Of a stretch of 49,766 bases of DNA, positions 42,071 through 49,766 are shown piece after piece (positions within the stretch are counted from its first letter, which is position 1; every line of letters starts with the position of its first letter). The stretch is from RUG11462 sp036308645 (lineage in GTDB: Bacteria > Bacillota > Clostridia > Oscillospirales > Acutalibacteraceae), in assembly GCA_036308645.1 (NCBI GenBank), contig JAXJVH010000024.1:1-49766 (forward strand), given 5' to 3'. Under the pieces are notes generated by a model, which saw nothing but the letters and a program-made list of their open reading frames with translations, searched no databases and had not been told where the DNA came from. The position numbers were made by a program, and so were the translations under genes.

Positions 42071-42099
42071 TTTACATATTTGAAAATGTGTTGTATAAT
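42071..42099 (+). promoter_or_regulatory. Sigma-A promoter of glyA
   Basis: TTTACA (42071-42076), 17 bp, TATAAT (42094-42099), 40 bp before the start codon. There is no riboswitch-like leader. Confidence 0.8.
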
Positions 42100-42139
42100 A
42101 ATTATAATTAATTTTTAAAAAAAGCGAGGATAACTAAAA

Positions 42140-43387
42140 ATGTATAACGATTTACTTGACACAATAGGATTTGTAGGAAAATACGATAAAGAAGTTGCCG
42201 ACGCTATGGGCGACGAACTTAAAAGACAGCAGAGAAATATTGAACTTATCGCGTCTGAAAATTTTGTTTCGCCTGCGGTAATGGCCGCTATGGGCTCTGT
42301 GCTTACAAATAAATACGCAGAAGGTTTCCCCGGCAAGCGTTACTACGGCGGTTGTGAATATGTTGATGTAGTTGAAAACATCGCTATTAAGCGTGCTAAA
42401 AAACTTTTCGGCGCTGAACACGCTTGCGTTCAGCCTCATTCGGGCGCTCAGGCAAATCAGGCGGTTTATACCGCTTTCTTAAAACCGGGCGACACGGTTA
42501 TGGGTATGAATCTTGCTCACGGCGGACATTTAACTCACGGCTCGCCTGTTAATATTTCGGGTATGTACTATAACTTTGTACCTTACGGCGTTAACGACGA
42601 AGGTTTTATCGACTATGACGAAATGGAAAAAATCGCGCTTGAATGCAAGCCGAAATTAATTGTTGCAGGCGCTTCTGCTTATGCAAGAATTATTGATTTT
42701 GAAAGAATTTCACAAATTGCTAAAAAAGTTGACGCTTTGCTTATGGTAGATATGGCGCACATTGCAGGTCTTGTTGCGGCAGGGCTTCATCCGTCGCCGG
42801 TGCCTTTTGCCGACATTGTAACAACCACAACTCATAAAACATTAAGAGGTCCGAGAGGCGGTCTTATCCTTTGTAAAGAAGAATATGCCAAACAGATTAA
42901 CAAGGCTGTTTTCCCCGGAACGCAGGGCGGTCCGCTTATGCACATTATTGCGGCAAAAGCCGTTTGCTTCGGCGAGGCTTTAACCCCCGAATTCAAGGCT
43001 TATCAGGAGCAGATTGTTAAAAATGCAAAAGCGCTTGCAGAAGGTCTTGTAAAACGAGGTCACAAATTAGTTTCAGGCGGCACTGATAACCACCTTATGC
43101 TTCTTGACCTTATCGGCACAGGCGTTACAGGCAAAGAATTGCAGAACAGACTTGATGAATGTTACATCACCGCCAATAAAAACGCTGTTCCTAACGACCC
43201 TGCAAGTCCGTTTATCACTTCGGGCGTTCGTCTCGGAACACCTGCGGCTACTACAAGAGGTCTTAAAGAAGAAGATTTTGACGTAATTGCAGAATGTATT
43301 CACAGATGTATTGTTGACTTTGATAACAAAGAAGAAATCAAGGCAATGGTAAACGAAATTTGTGAAAAATATCCTCTTTATAAATAA
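42140..43387 (+). CDS. glyA: Serine hydroxymethyltransferase
   Basis: The protein has 415 residues, the usual length. PLP lysine in VTTTTHKTLRGPRGG (about 228-242); substrate loop IASENFVSPAVMAAMGS; KRYYGGCEYVD; AGASAYARIID. It interconverts serine and glycine and charges tetrahydrofolate with a one-carbon unit. RBS AGCGAGGA. The next gene starts 11 bases downstream, so the two are probably cotranscribed, though a metabolic link is not obvious. Confidence 0.98.
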   Translation: MYNDLLDTIGFVGKYDKEVADAMGDELKRQQRNIELIASENFVSPAVMAAMGSVLTNKYAEGFPGKRYYGGCEYVDVVENIAIKRAKKLFGAEHACVQPHSGAQANQAVYTAFLKPGDTVMGMNLAHGGHLTHGSPVNISGMYYNFVPYGVNDEGFIDYDEMEKIALECKPKLIVAGASAYARIIDFERISQIAKKVDALLMVDMAHIAGLVAAGLHPSPVPFADIVTTTTHKTLRGPRGGLILCKEEYAKQINKAVFPGTQGGPLMHIIAAKAVCFGEALTPEFKAYQEQIVKNAKALAEGLVKRGHKLVSGGTDNHLMLLDLIGTGVTGKELQNRLDECYITANKNAVPNDPASPFITSGVRLGTPAATTRGLKEEDFDVIAECIHRCIVDFDNKEEIKAMVNEICEKYPLYK

Positions 43388-43398
43388 TATAAATAATT

Positions 43399-44406
43399 AT
43401 GATTTTCAAAAATATTGATTTTCATAATGTTGATGAACTTGTAAAAACCGAAAACGGCTATTTGATGCAAAGGGTAAACAGCGATGTTTTAAAACATCTT
43501 TTTCCTGCGGTGCAAGAGAGAATAGCATACTTCGGTACGGGTGTGGAACTTCGGTTTGTAATCGGTAGCGGCGAGGTTGAAATCGACCTGTTTATAGACG
43601 ACAACCTTTCCGAAGGAATCGTTACTGCACGCCCGACTACAGTTCGTGTTTTTTACGGCGATTGGCAGTCGGGTTATAAAACTCCCGATTTTCATTTACA
43701 TCCCGGACTTAATACGCTGAAATTGTCTATTCCCGATGAATCGGAACTTTTGACAAAATTAGACGGCGCTTTTGACAGCCGAGTTGTAAGAATCATTCTT
43801 CCGCAGAATATTATTGAATTTGTCGACGCAAGAGGAGATATACGCCTGCCCGATAAATCAATGTATCCCGAAAAAACATTGCTTTTTTACGGTTCGTCCA
43901 TAACAAACGGCGCTGACGCCACATCCGTTCCGTCAACCTTTGCTTTCAGAACTGCAAAAAAACTCGGAGTTGATTATTTCAACCTCGGTTTTTCGGGAAA
44001 TGCAGGCATTGAAAAGGAAATGGCTGAATATATCAGCGCCCGCAAAGATTGGGATTATGCTTGTATTGAACTTGGCGCAAATGTTTACGAATATTCTGAT
44101 GAAAAATTTGATGAATATGTCAAGAATTTTACAAATATAATGGCAAATGACGGCAGAAAAGTTTTCTGTACCGACCTTTTTGCCTGTTACAGCGATATTT
44201 TCGGTTGGGCAGAAAAATCCGATAAAATGAGAGCCGCTGTAAAAAGACACGCTTTGCGTAATAATTTATTCTATATTCCGGGGCTTTCGCTTTTGCCGCC
44301 GAAGCCCGAATATCTAACTACAGACGGCGTTCACCCATCGGTAGAAGGCGTTGCGGTTTTAACCGAAAATTATATTTCAAACTTAAAGAAAATGTTAAAT
44401 ATATAA
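43399..44406 (+). CDS. SGNH/GDSL-family hydrolase (probable esterase)
   Basis: The protein has 335 residues. The first ~150 form a beta-rich domain; the SGNH hydrolase domain follows: block I LLFYGSSITNG (Ser nucleophile), block II LGFSGNAG (Gly), block III ELGANV (Asn), block V TDGVHPSVEG (Asp/His). A jelly-roll plus SGNH layout resembles carbohydrate deacetylases of CE2/CE3-like type. No signal peptide, so it acts in the cytoplasm. There is no recognisable Shine-Dalgarno; it sits 11 bases after glyA and probably relies on coupled translation. Confidence 0.85.
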   Translation: MIFKNIDFHNVDELVKTENGYLMQRVNSDVLKHLFPAVQERIAYFGTGVELRFVIGSGEVEIDLFIDDNLSEGIVTARPTTVRVFYGDWQSGYKTPDFHLHPGLNTLKLSIPDESELLTKLDGAFDSRVVRIILPQNIIEFVDARGDIRLPDKSMYPEKTLLFYGSSITNGADATSVPSTFAFRTAKKLGVDYFNLGFSGNAGIEKEMAEYISARKDWDYACIELGANVYEYSDEKFDEYVKNFTNIMANDGRKVFCTDLFACYSDIFGWAEKSDKMRAAVKRHALRNNLFYIPGLSLLPPKPEYLTTDGVHPSVEGVAVLTENYISNLKKMLNI

Positions 44407-44421
44407 GGTTATTTTTCAAAA

Positions 44422-44602
44422 ATTGGGGTGTAGATAGGCTCCCTCTGACGAGGGAGCTGTCGAGCGAAGCGAGACTGAGGGAGAGAAAAGCCAAAGTATA
44501 TATCTATCTTTACTCTTTCTCTCCTTCCGTCACGGCAAAGCCGTGCCACCTCCCTCTGACGAGGGAGGCGATAAGTGTTGAAACCCCAACATTAGGAATA
44601 GA
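44422..44602 (+). repeat. Long-form GAGGGAG palindromic repeat with intact ends
   Basis: The best-preserved copy: TTGGGGTGTAGATAGG, CTCCCTC-TGAC-GAGGGAG, a CGAGCGAAGCGAG hairpin, CTGAGGGAGAG, centre, CTCTCCTTCCGTC, a CACGGCAAAGCCGTG hairpin, CTCCCTCTGACGAGGGAGG, then GATAAGTGTTGAAACCCCAA. Its ends TTGGGGT/ACCCCAA are inverted. The copies at 13156-13232 and 49628-49692 equal its two ends joined. Confidence 0.85.
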
Positions 44603-44636
44603 ACCATATATAAATAATTTAAAGGGGAGAATTTTG

Positions 44637-45965
44637 ATGAAAAAGCGTATTGCTTTGTTTTTGGTTTTAATACTTGTTTTCAGCCTGTTTCCGCTTAATA
44701 TTTATGCGGCTGAAAATAAAAATAAGGAGATAACCATTGCTCCGAGCCATGATAAAACGGGTTTGACCGATTTTGAGAACTTGCGTAACGCTTTAAGAGA
44801 TTATGATACGATAAATTTAATCTCGGGCAAAACATATATTATAGGCGGCAAGAAAAACGGTATAGTAAAAGGCGCTTTAGATGTAGACAGTAACACAACA
44901 ATAAATGCAAAAGGTGCTACTATTAAGCAGATTAACCCAGGTAAGGGAATTTTTAAAACAACGCAGACCGCCACGGGTGGCGGTTATTCCGCTATGGTTA
45001 ATGTGACAATCAACGGCGGCACTTACTATGGCAGTACTAAAAAAAGCAATACTTTTTCGCTTGTAAAGTTCTTTCACGGCAACAATATTCAAATAAGAAA
45101 CGCCGATTTCAAAAACGTTTATACAGGGCATTTGCTTGAGCTTGCAGGCTGTAAAAATGTTTTAGTGGAAAACTGCTATTTCGGCGGTAAATATTCTGAA
45201 AAGTACAATACAAAAAACGAAGCGGTAGAATTAGACAACTGTTCGGAAGGCTGTTTAACCTTACCGAGCAAAAAATCTTATGACAACACCGCTTGTCAAA
45301 ACATAACCTTTAGAAACAATACCGTTGTTTTTTCGAGAACATTCGGCTCGCATTTCACTTACGGAAAAGGGAAAGGCAAATTTAACCGCAATATATACGT
45401 TTATAACAACAAACTGACTTCCACCGCCGATACGGGACTTCTTGTTTTTAACTGGTATGACTCGATAATCGAAAACAACACAATCAAAGGCAAAACCGTA
45501 GGAGTAGATATTGTAACCTGCTTTAAAGATACCTATAAGGATTTTGCAGGCGGTTATTCGGTGGTATCAAAAAACAATTCAAAACCGTATAATATTTCTC
45601 TTAAAAATAATAAAATTTCTTCGGAAAAAGGCTACGCTTTATGGATAAGGGGCATATCAAAACGTCCTATTTCAGGAATTTATGCCGAAAATAATATTTT
45701 GCAAACAAATCAGGGATATTCTTCTGACAGAAGAAGCGCTATAAGAGTTGAATACGGCACTTCCAAAAACAAAAGCGGTGTTGTTATCAACAAAAACACC
45801 GTTAAAAATGCAAAAACACAATATTTTGCTTATGTTACGGACAGTCAGAGCGTTAAAATCAATTCCAATAAATTTTATTATAAAAACGCAAAAATCCAGC
45901 CTGCGGTTAAGTTTTATATCTGCAAAAACTGTTCCGCTTCAAAAAATTCAGTTAAAAAAGCTTAA
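44637..45965 (+). CDS. Secreted right-handed beta-helix repeat protein
   Basis: The protein has 442 residues from ATG 44637 behind AAGGGGAG; a TTG one codon upstream is less likely. Signal peptide about 1-23 (LFLVLILVFSLFPLNIYA). The rest shows parallel beta-helix turns: repeated short N-, V- and I-rich strands such as NVLVENCYFGG, NITFRNNTVVF, NIYVYNNKLTS, SIIENNTIKG, GIYAENNILQT and VVINKNTVKN. Many such proteins are polysaccharide lyases or host- or plant-polymer-binding proteins, but no catalytic set is identifiable. It lies just after a long palindromic repeat and 23 bases before rarA. Confidence 0.85.
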   Translation: MKKRIALFLVLILVFSLFPLNIYAAENKNKEITIAPSHDKTGLTDFENLRNALRDYDTINLISGKTYIIGGKKNGIVKGALDVDSNTTINAKGATIKQINPGKGIFKTTQTATGGGYSAMVNVTINGGTYYGSTKKSNTFSLVKFFHGNNIQIRNADFKNVYTGHLLELAGCKNVLVENCYFGGKYSEKYNTKNEAVELDNCSEGCLTLPSKKSYDNTACQNITFRNNTVVFSRTFGSHFTYGKGKGKFNRNIYVYNNKLTSTADTGLLVFNWYDSIIENNTIKGKTVGVDIVTCFKDTYKDFAGGYSVVSKNNSKPYNISLKNNKISSEKGYALWIRGISKRPISGIYAENNILQTNQGYSSDRRSAIRVEYGTSKNKSGVVINKNTVKNAKTQYFAYVTDSQSVKINSNKFYYKNAKIQPAVKFYICKNCSASKNSVKKA

Positions 45966-45988
45966 GTTTTAATTAACGGGGTGAAAAA

Positions 45989-47245
45989 ATGTTAGCGCCA
46001 CTTGCTGACCGTATGCGACCGAAAAAAATTGAAGATATGGTCGGTCAACAACATCTTATCGGCAAAAATAAAATGCTTTACAATATAATAAAAAGCGGTA
46101 AAATCCCGAATATGATTTTTTACGGTCCGTCGGGAGTCGGCAAGACTACGCTTGCAAGCATTATCGCAGACGGCGCTAATATGCAGTTGCGTAAATTAAA
46201 CGGAACTAACTGCTCCACCGCCGATATAAAGCAAATTGTAGAAGAAACAAAAACTTTAGCCGGAATCGACGGAATTTTGCTTTATCTTGATGAAATTCAG
46301 TACCTTAACAAAAAGCAGCAGCAATCTTTACTGCAATATATAGAAAACGGCGCTATTACGCTTATTGCCTCTACAACCGAAAACCCATATTTTTATGTTT
46401 ACAGCGCTATTCTTTCCCGTTCTACGGTGTTTGAATTCAAGCCTGTCGAGGCTTGCGACACCGTTCCCGTTATTAATCGGTCTTTTGATAAAATGCGTGA
46501 AGAAATCGGTGAAATCAAAGTTGATGAAGACGCGGTAAAAACTATCTCCTCACGATGCGGCGGCGATGTGCGAAAAGCGATTAATGCGGTTGAATTATGC
46601 GTGTTATCAGCACCCGAAACCAACGGCAAACGCATTGTGACAAAGCAACTTGCAGAGGAATTAACCCAGCGCAGCGGTATGAGATACGACCGTGACGGCG
46701 ACGAGCATTATGATATAATTTCCGCTTATCAAAAGTCAATGCGCGGTTCCGACCCCGACGCCGCTCTGCACTATTTGGCAAGGCTTTTACAGGCAGGCGA
46801 TTTGGCGTCCGCATGCAGAAGGCTGATGGTTTGTGCAAACGAGGACGTGGGACTCGCTTATCCGCAGATTATTCCGATTGTAAAAGCGGCGGTGGATACG
46901 GCGCAGGCGCTCGGTCTTCCCGAAGCGAGAATTCCGCTTGCAAATGCGGTTGTATTAGTCGCAATTTCGCCTAAATCCAATTCGGCATACAACGCTATAA
47001 ACTCTGCTTATGAAGATGTTTCGACAGGGAACACAGGACCCATTCCAAGGCAACTTCAAAACAAGCATTTTGATAGCGCCGAAGTGGAAAACAAAGGTCA
47101 ATTTTATAAATATCCGCACGATTTTAAGAATCATTATGTAGCACAGCAATATTTACCCGACAAAATAAAAAACCGTAAATATTATATTTACGGTAATAAT
47201 AAAAATGAGCAATCCTTTAAAAAATATTGGGATTCCATTAAATAA
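45989..47245 (+). CDS. rarA: Replication-associated recombination protein A (RarA/MgsA)
   Basis: The protein has 418 residues. AAA+ clamp-loader-like ATPase: Walker A GPSGVGKTT (about 46-54), Walker B LLYLDEIQ, sensor 1 ASTTENP, arginine finger region SRSTVFEF. The C-terminal tetramerisation part is typical (DAALHYLARLLQAGD, LMVCANEDVGLAYP). It acts at stalled replication forks. The N-terminal extension is short, beginning LADRMRPKKIEDMVGQQHLI as usual. RBS GGGGTG. A small membrane-protein gene follows closely. Confidence 0.97.
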   Translation: MLAPLADRMRPKKIEDMVGQQHLIGKNKMLYNIIKSGKIPNMIFYGPSGVGKTTLASIIADGANMQLRKLNGTNCSTADIKQIVEETKTLAGIDGILLYLDEIQYLNKKQQQSLLQYIENGAITLIASTTENPYFYVYSAILSRSTVFEFKPVEACDTVPVINRSFDKMREEIGEIKVDEDAVKTISSRCGGDVRKAINAVELCVLSAPETNGKRIVTKQLAEELTQRSGMRYDRDGDEHYDIISAYQKSMRGSDPDAALHYLARLLQAGDLASACRRLMVCANEDVGLAYPQIIPIVKAAVDTAQALGLPEARIPLANAVVLVAISPKSNSAYNAINSAYEDVSTGNTGPIPRQLQNKHFDSAEVENKGQFYKYPHDFKNHYVAQQYLPDKIKNRKYYIYGNNKNEQSFKKYWDSIK

Positions 47246-47258
47246 GGAGTAATGAAAA

Positions 47259-47792
47259 ATGAGTTTAAATGAACAGGAACTTTTTAGATTTATCTTCACA
47301 ATTATTTTTATAATTGCAGCGGCGCTTTTGATTTTTTTGCTGATAAGAAAAAACATCCGAGATAAAAAATACGGCATGTATTATGAGGAACGCAACGGCA
47401 AAATTACAACACAGCAGATGTGTTCGCTTGTAATTATGCTCCCGGCATTTTTTGAGTTTTTGATGAATACATATTATCAGTTAATCAGAAACCTTGATAC
47501 AAAAGAACTTGCGGAACTTAATTATTGGTACTCAATTTTAGACTTGTTGTTTATTCTTTGTGCGATTCTTGTTTATACCAATTCCTCTATTAAATGGATT
47601 GTGCTTGTAACAAATGTTGTTCAGGTTTACACTTTTGCGCCAAGTATAACAAGGCATATCAATGACGGCTTGACAATTCCGCTTGTTAATTTTATAGTTG
47701 CTTTTGTTTATTATGTAATTGTAGCATGCGTCCTGATTCGTATTATGTTTCCGAGATTTTTTGTGCGTACCGGAAAAGTCGCGCGAATATAG
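47259..47792 (+). CDS. Small membrane protein of unknown function
   Basis: The protein has 177 residues with four probable membrane helices (about 10-28, 50-70, 85-103, 145-168) and short charged loops; the N- and C-termini are probably cytoplasmic. No family is recognised and no ligand-binding or catalytic motif is seen. RBS AAGGAG, start 13 bases after rarA, so it is likely cotranscribed with it. A terminator follows. Confidence 0.75.
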   Translation: MSLNEQELFRFIFTIIFIIAAALLIFLLIRKNIRDKKYGMYYEERNGKITTQQMCSLVIMLPAFFEFLMNTYYQLIRNLDTKELAELNYWYSILDLLFILCAILVYTNSSIKWIVLVTNVVQVYTFAPSITRHINDGLTIPLVNFIVAFVYYVIVACVLIRIMFPRFFVRTGKVARI

Positions 47793-47839
47793 TTTTAAAA
47801 ACTGTTAAATCATTATTCAACCGATAAACAATTTTACAT

Positions 47840-47870
47840 TTAAAGGCGGTGGCAAAACCACCGCCTTTAA
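47840..47870. terminator. Bidirectional terminator
   Basis: Perfect 13-bp stem TTAAAGGCGGTGG/CCACCGCCTTTAA with loop CAAAA, shared by the convergent membrane-protein and deacetylase genes. Confidence 0.85.
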
Positions 47871-47880
47871 AATTATCTTT

Positions 47881-48684
47881 CTAAAATACAACCTTTTCAC
47901 CGGCAGGGATTTTATAATCCTTGCCGTCTTTTACTACCCAAACATCAATTTGAGTCGGATTATAAACAAAAGATTCGTCAGCCGCAACCTGCAAAGCCTT
48001 TTGAGCCATAATATAATCATAAATTTCAATGTTTGTTGAAAACCAGATTTTATCTTTATGCTCGGCAAGTCGCGCGCACATTTTATCCATAAAATCAAAA
48101 CCGCGGTCGGGACTGTTCGAAAATTCAAACGAGTGTCCCCAAATATAAAGCAGATTTGAAGCCCATGGGCTGTCTAATGCAGAAATAAAACGATTAATTT
48201 CAGATTCGCAGTTTTTGTGGTGACAAGTACCCGTCCATTTCATAAAATCAACAGGAAAAGTAAATCCATGAGTTTCGCCGGCAGTCCTTGAATAAACAAT
48301 TCCGCAACTTTTTAAGATATTAATTGAATCTTCGTCATAAGTGCCGTAAGGATAAGCCATACCTCGTACAACATAACCGCACTGCTTTTCAATGTTCTTA
48401 CGGTCTTCCAAAACCTGATTGATAAGTGTAATATTAGAACATTTCTCAATCCAAGGATGTTTTAAAGTATGTACTGCAACTTCATGACCTTTATAAAGTT
48501 CAGCGACATCTTCCCCATTTACGCCGTATTCCTCTGTAAAATGACAGGAATTCAGATTAAAAGTTGCTTTCATACCGTGTTTGTTGAAAATTTCAACCAA
48601 TTTATAATCTTCAGGCGGACAATCATCATAACTGAAAGTGCAAATATGTCTTTTTCCGTCTTTGAAACTCTTATACTCTATCAT
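47881..48684 (-). CDS. Polysaccharide deacetylase-family (NodB-like) protein
   Basis: The protein has 267 residues from ATG 48684 behind GGAGGT; a further ATG nine codons upstream lacks an RBS. NodB motifs: motif 1 TFSYDDCPPED (catalytic/metal Asp pair), motif 2 HEVAVHTLKHP (metal His pair), motif 3 RGMAYPYGTYDEDS, then LLYIWGHSFEF. The metal triad Asp-His-His is present. There is no signal peptide, unlike peptidoglycan deacetylases, so a cytoplasmic substrate or a soluble carbohydrate is likely. It is a single gene ending at a shared terminator. Confidence 0.88.
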   Translation of the reverse strand: MIEYKSFKDGKRHICTFSYDDCPPEDYKLVEIFNKHGMKATFNLNSCHFTEEYGVNGEDVAELYKGHEVAVHTLKHPWIEKCSNITLINQVLEDRKNIEKQCGYVVRGMAYPYGTYDEDSINILKSCGIVYSRTAGETHGFTFPVDFMKWTGTCHHKNCESEINRFISALDSPWASNLLYIWGHSFEFSNSPDRGFDFMDKMCARLAEHKDKIWFSTNIEIYDYIMAQKALQVAADESFVYNPTQIDVWVVKDGKDYKIPAGEKVVF

Positions 48685-48853
48685 TATACAACCTCCGAAT
48701 GAAAATTTCATTGTAAAAATAATATCACACTAAATTTATAAAATCAATGCGAAATTACAAACTATTATATAGATTAAAGTAATTTTAGGTTTATATAAAT
48801 AAAAGATTATTGCAAAAATTTATAATTGACAGAATAACTTGTCTGCAATAAAC

Positions 48854-49236
48854 TTACGGTTTACATCTTGCGCAAGGTGTATATCCCTGTGAACGGGCAT
48901 TAGAAATTGAATTTGCATGCTTACTTTTTCGTAAAGAAGAACTTCTCGAACGGTGATACTTTTCACCTGTATCCGTAATATAAACAGTTGCAGAATTGGT
49001 TGAAGACGAAATTGACTTTACAGTAACCTTTTTCGTATTAGAATACTTGCTCGTACTGCCGTTTTTACCAACGGCCTTTACCTTAAAATAATATGTTTTT
49101 CCGCTTGAAAGCGAGGACTTTTTATATGTTCTGGCAATAGTAGTCTTAATCTTCTTCCAATTCTCGCCGCTTTTTTCATATAAATCTTATATTTTTCCAC
49201 ATTTACCCTATTACATTGTTTTATTAGTTTAAATCT
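48854..49236 (-). pseudogene. Decayed Fn3 protein with C-terminal YHR...CxxCKP motif
   Basis: A remnant of about 125 codons on the minus strand. It begins in a broken Fn3 domain (EKYKIYMKKSGENWKKI), needs one extra A in the A6 run at 49171-49176 to stay in frame, and continues SSGKTYYFKVKAVGKNGS to a tail KYHRSRSSSLRKSK...GYTPCARCKP ending at TAA 48854. The tail matches the small zinc-site motif usually written YHxxxCxxL...PCxxC, but its first Cys is replaced (SRSSS). There is no start codon, signal peptide or upstream part, so it is a 5'-truncated relic of a secreted protein. Confidence 0.75.
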
Positions 49237-49369
49237 TTAAATTTTAATAATTTCGAAATGCGGCAGTACGACACCAAATAAACCAATAATCAAAAATATT
49301 TTATAAAGTTTTAAATGACTGCGTAGTAGTACAAATTTCATTTAAACCTTTACATTTCAATTGAAATAA

Positions 49370-49560
49370 AGTAGCAGGGGTAAAACAATGCCTTCTCCCC
49401 CGGGAGAAGATGGCGGCGTTAAGACGTCGGATGAGGTGGAAAAGTTGTAATTGATTTATTATTAAAGAATAGGGTGCTTGAACTAACCCACACCAATCAG
49501 TCACTGCGTGACAACTTCCTTGGGGTGGGAAGCCAAAGGGTTCAACTATATCACAGATAA
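49370..49560. repeat. Degenerate palindromic repeats
   Basis: CCTTCTCCCCCGGGAGAAG followed by a GACGTCGGATGAGG tail (about 49391-49438), and GTCACTGCGTGAC followed by TTCCTTGGGGTGGGAAGCC (49500-49535). Both resemble the CCCTC/GGATGAGGG units elsewhere in the window. The stretch 49237-49627 shows no credible gene. Confidence 0.6.
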
Positions 49561-49627
49561 TAAAATTATAAACAAAGAACATAAACAGCCTAATATAAAA
49601 GTCAAAATTAAGAGGTTCTTTTTCAAA

Positions 49628-49692
49628 AATTGGAGTGTAGATTGGCTCCCTCTGACGAGGGAGGCGATAAGTGTTGAAACCCCAACATTAGT
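49628..49692 (+). repeat. Short GAGGGAG palindromic repeat
   Basis: TTGGAGTGTAGATTGG, CTCCCTC-TGAC-GAGGGAG, then GATAAGTGTTGAAACCCCAA: the two ends of the long form joined with its interior missing. Nearly identical, in opposite orientation, to 13156-13232. Confidence 0.85.
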
Positions 49693-49711
49693 AATATAAC
49701 AAAATAAGAAA

Positions 49712-49740
49712 ACACGACCTGTTCAAAAGAACAAGTCGTT
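49712..49740 (-). terminator. Possible terminator at the window edge
   Basis: The arms ACGACCTGTTC/GAACAAGTCGT have one mismatch and an AAAA loop. The minus strand continues into T-rich sequence, so it may end a gene lying beyond the right edge. Confidence 0.4.
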
Positions 49741-49766
49741 ATAATGTTGGCAATGACCTATTTTAC

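Overview
The window reads as chromosomal DNA of a low-GC, spore-forming, strictly fermentative Firmicute of the Clostridia, most likely a gut Oscillospiraceae/Ruminococcaceae-type organism. The reasons are a forespore sigma factor (SigG), an electron-bifurcating-type [FeFe]-hydrogenase operon with a Rex-like operator, a K+-dependent membrane pyrophosphatase, many secreted fibronectin-III/Ig-like/LRR proteins, Gram-positive Shine-Dalgarno sites (GGAGG) and sigma-A promoters with 17-bp spacers. The species assignment is inference. No phage, plasmid replication, CRISPR or transposase gene is visible.

Layout. 1-400: tRNA-Arg(ACG) with its terminator and a partial direct duplication of its 3' end. 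401-3903: a membrane-anchored CotH-kinase-like protein, divergent from a secreted VanW protein with YDG and Fn3 domains. 4194-4970: sigG. 5315-10330: a BMP-type (nucleoside-like) ABC importer operon of lipoprotein, double ATPase and two permeases. 10397-12973: a YoaK-family protein and a Na+/phosphate cotransporter preceded by an 11-bp-phased PHO-box-like array. 13301-14725: a MATE exporter. 14726-15340: gene-free, holding a TIR-bounded element with another repeat nested inside, then the hydrogenase promoter and Rex-like site. 15341-23551: a nine-gene hydrogenase operon. It encodes HydC, HydB and HydA plus DRTGG, histidine-kinase-like ATPase, PHP and divergent H-cluster-type proteins, which together look like a sensory or assembly module.

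23877-30319: an AlbA/Schlafen-type ATP-binding regulator, a frameshifted BspA-like LRR gene, an Fn3 lipoprotein and the pyrophosphatase HppA. 30847-36821: a MerR regulator facing an operon of flavodoxin, Fe-alcohol dehydrogenase and aldo/keto reductase. That operon is split by a 2.8-kb insertion carrying two accessory genes and flanked by a 29-bp direct repeat; the reductase downstream of the insertion is broken. 37121-40983: a response regulator, sensor kinase and HtrA protease envelope-stress operon. 41070-47792: RlmA-like methyltransferase, GlyA, an SGNH hydrolase, a secreted beta-helix protein, RarA and a small membrane protein. 47881-49236: a polysaccharide deacetylase-like protein and a decayed Fn3 gene.

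Three features run across the whole window. First, gaps between operons hold two families of dispersed palindromic repeats: CCCTAC-capped hairpins, and CTCCCTC-TGAC-GAGGGAG elements with TTGGGGT/ACCCCAA ends. Second, three separate genes are frameshifted at the same string, AAAAAAGCGG, where seven A would restore a Lys-Lys-Ser-Gly reading. Third, regulation can be read directly at several sites (Rex-like, PHO-like, MerR-type). The candidate for a little-described system is the accessory module in the hydrogenase operon.
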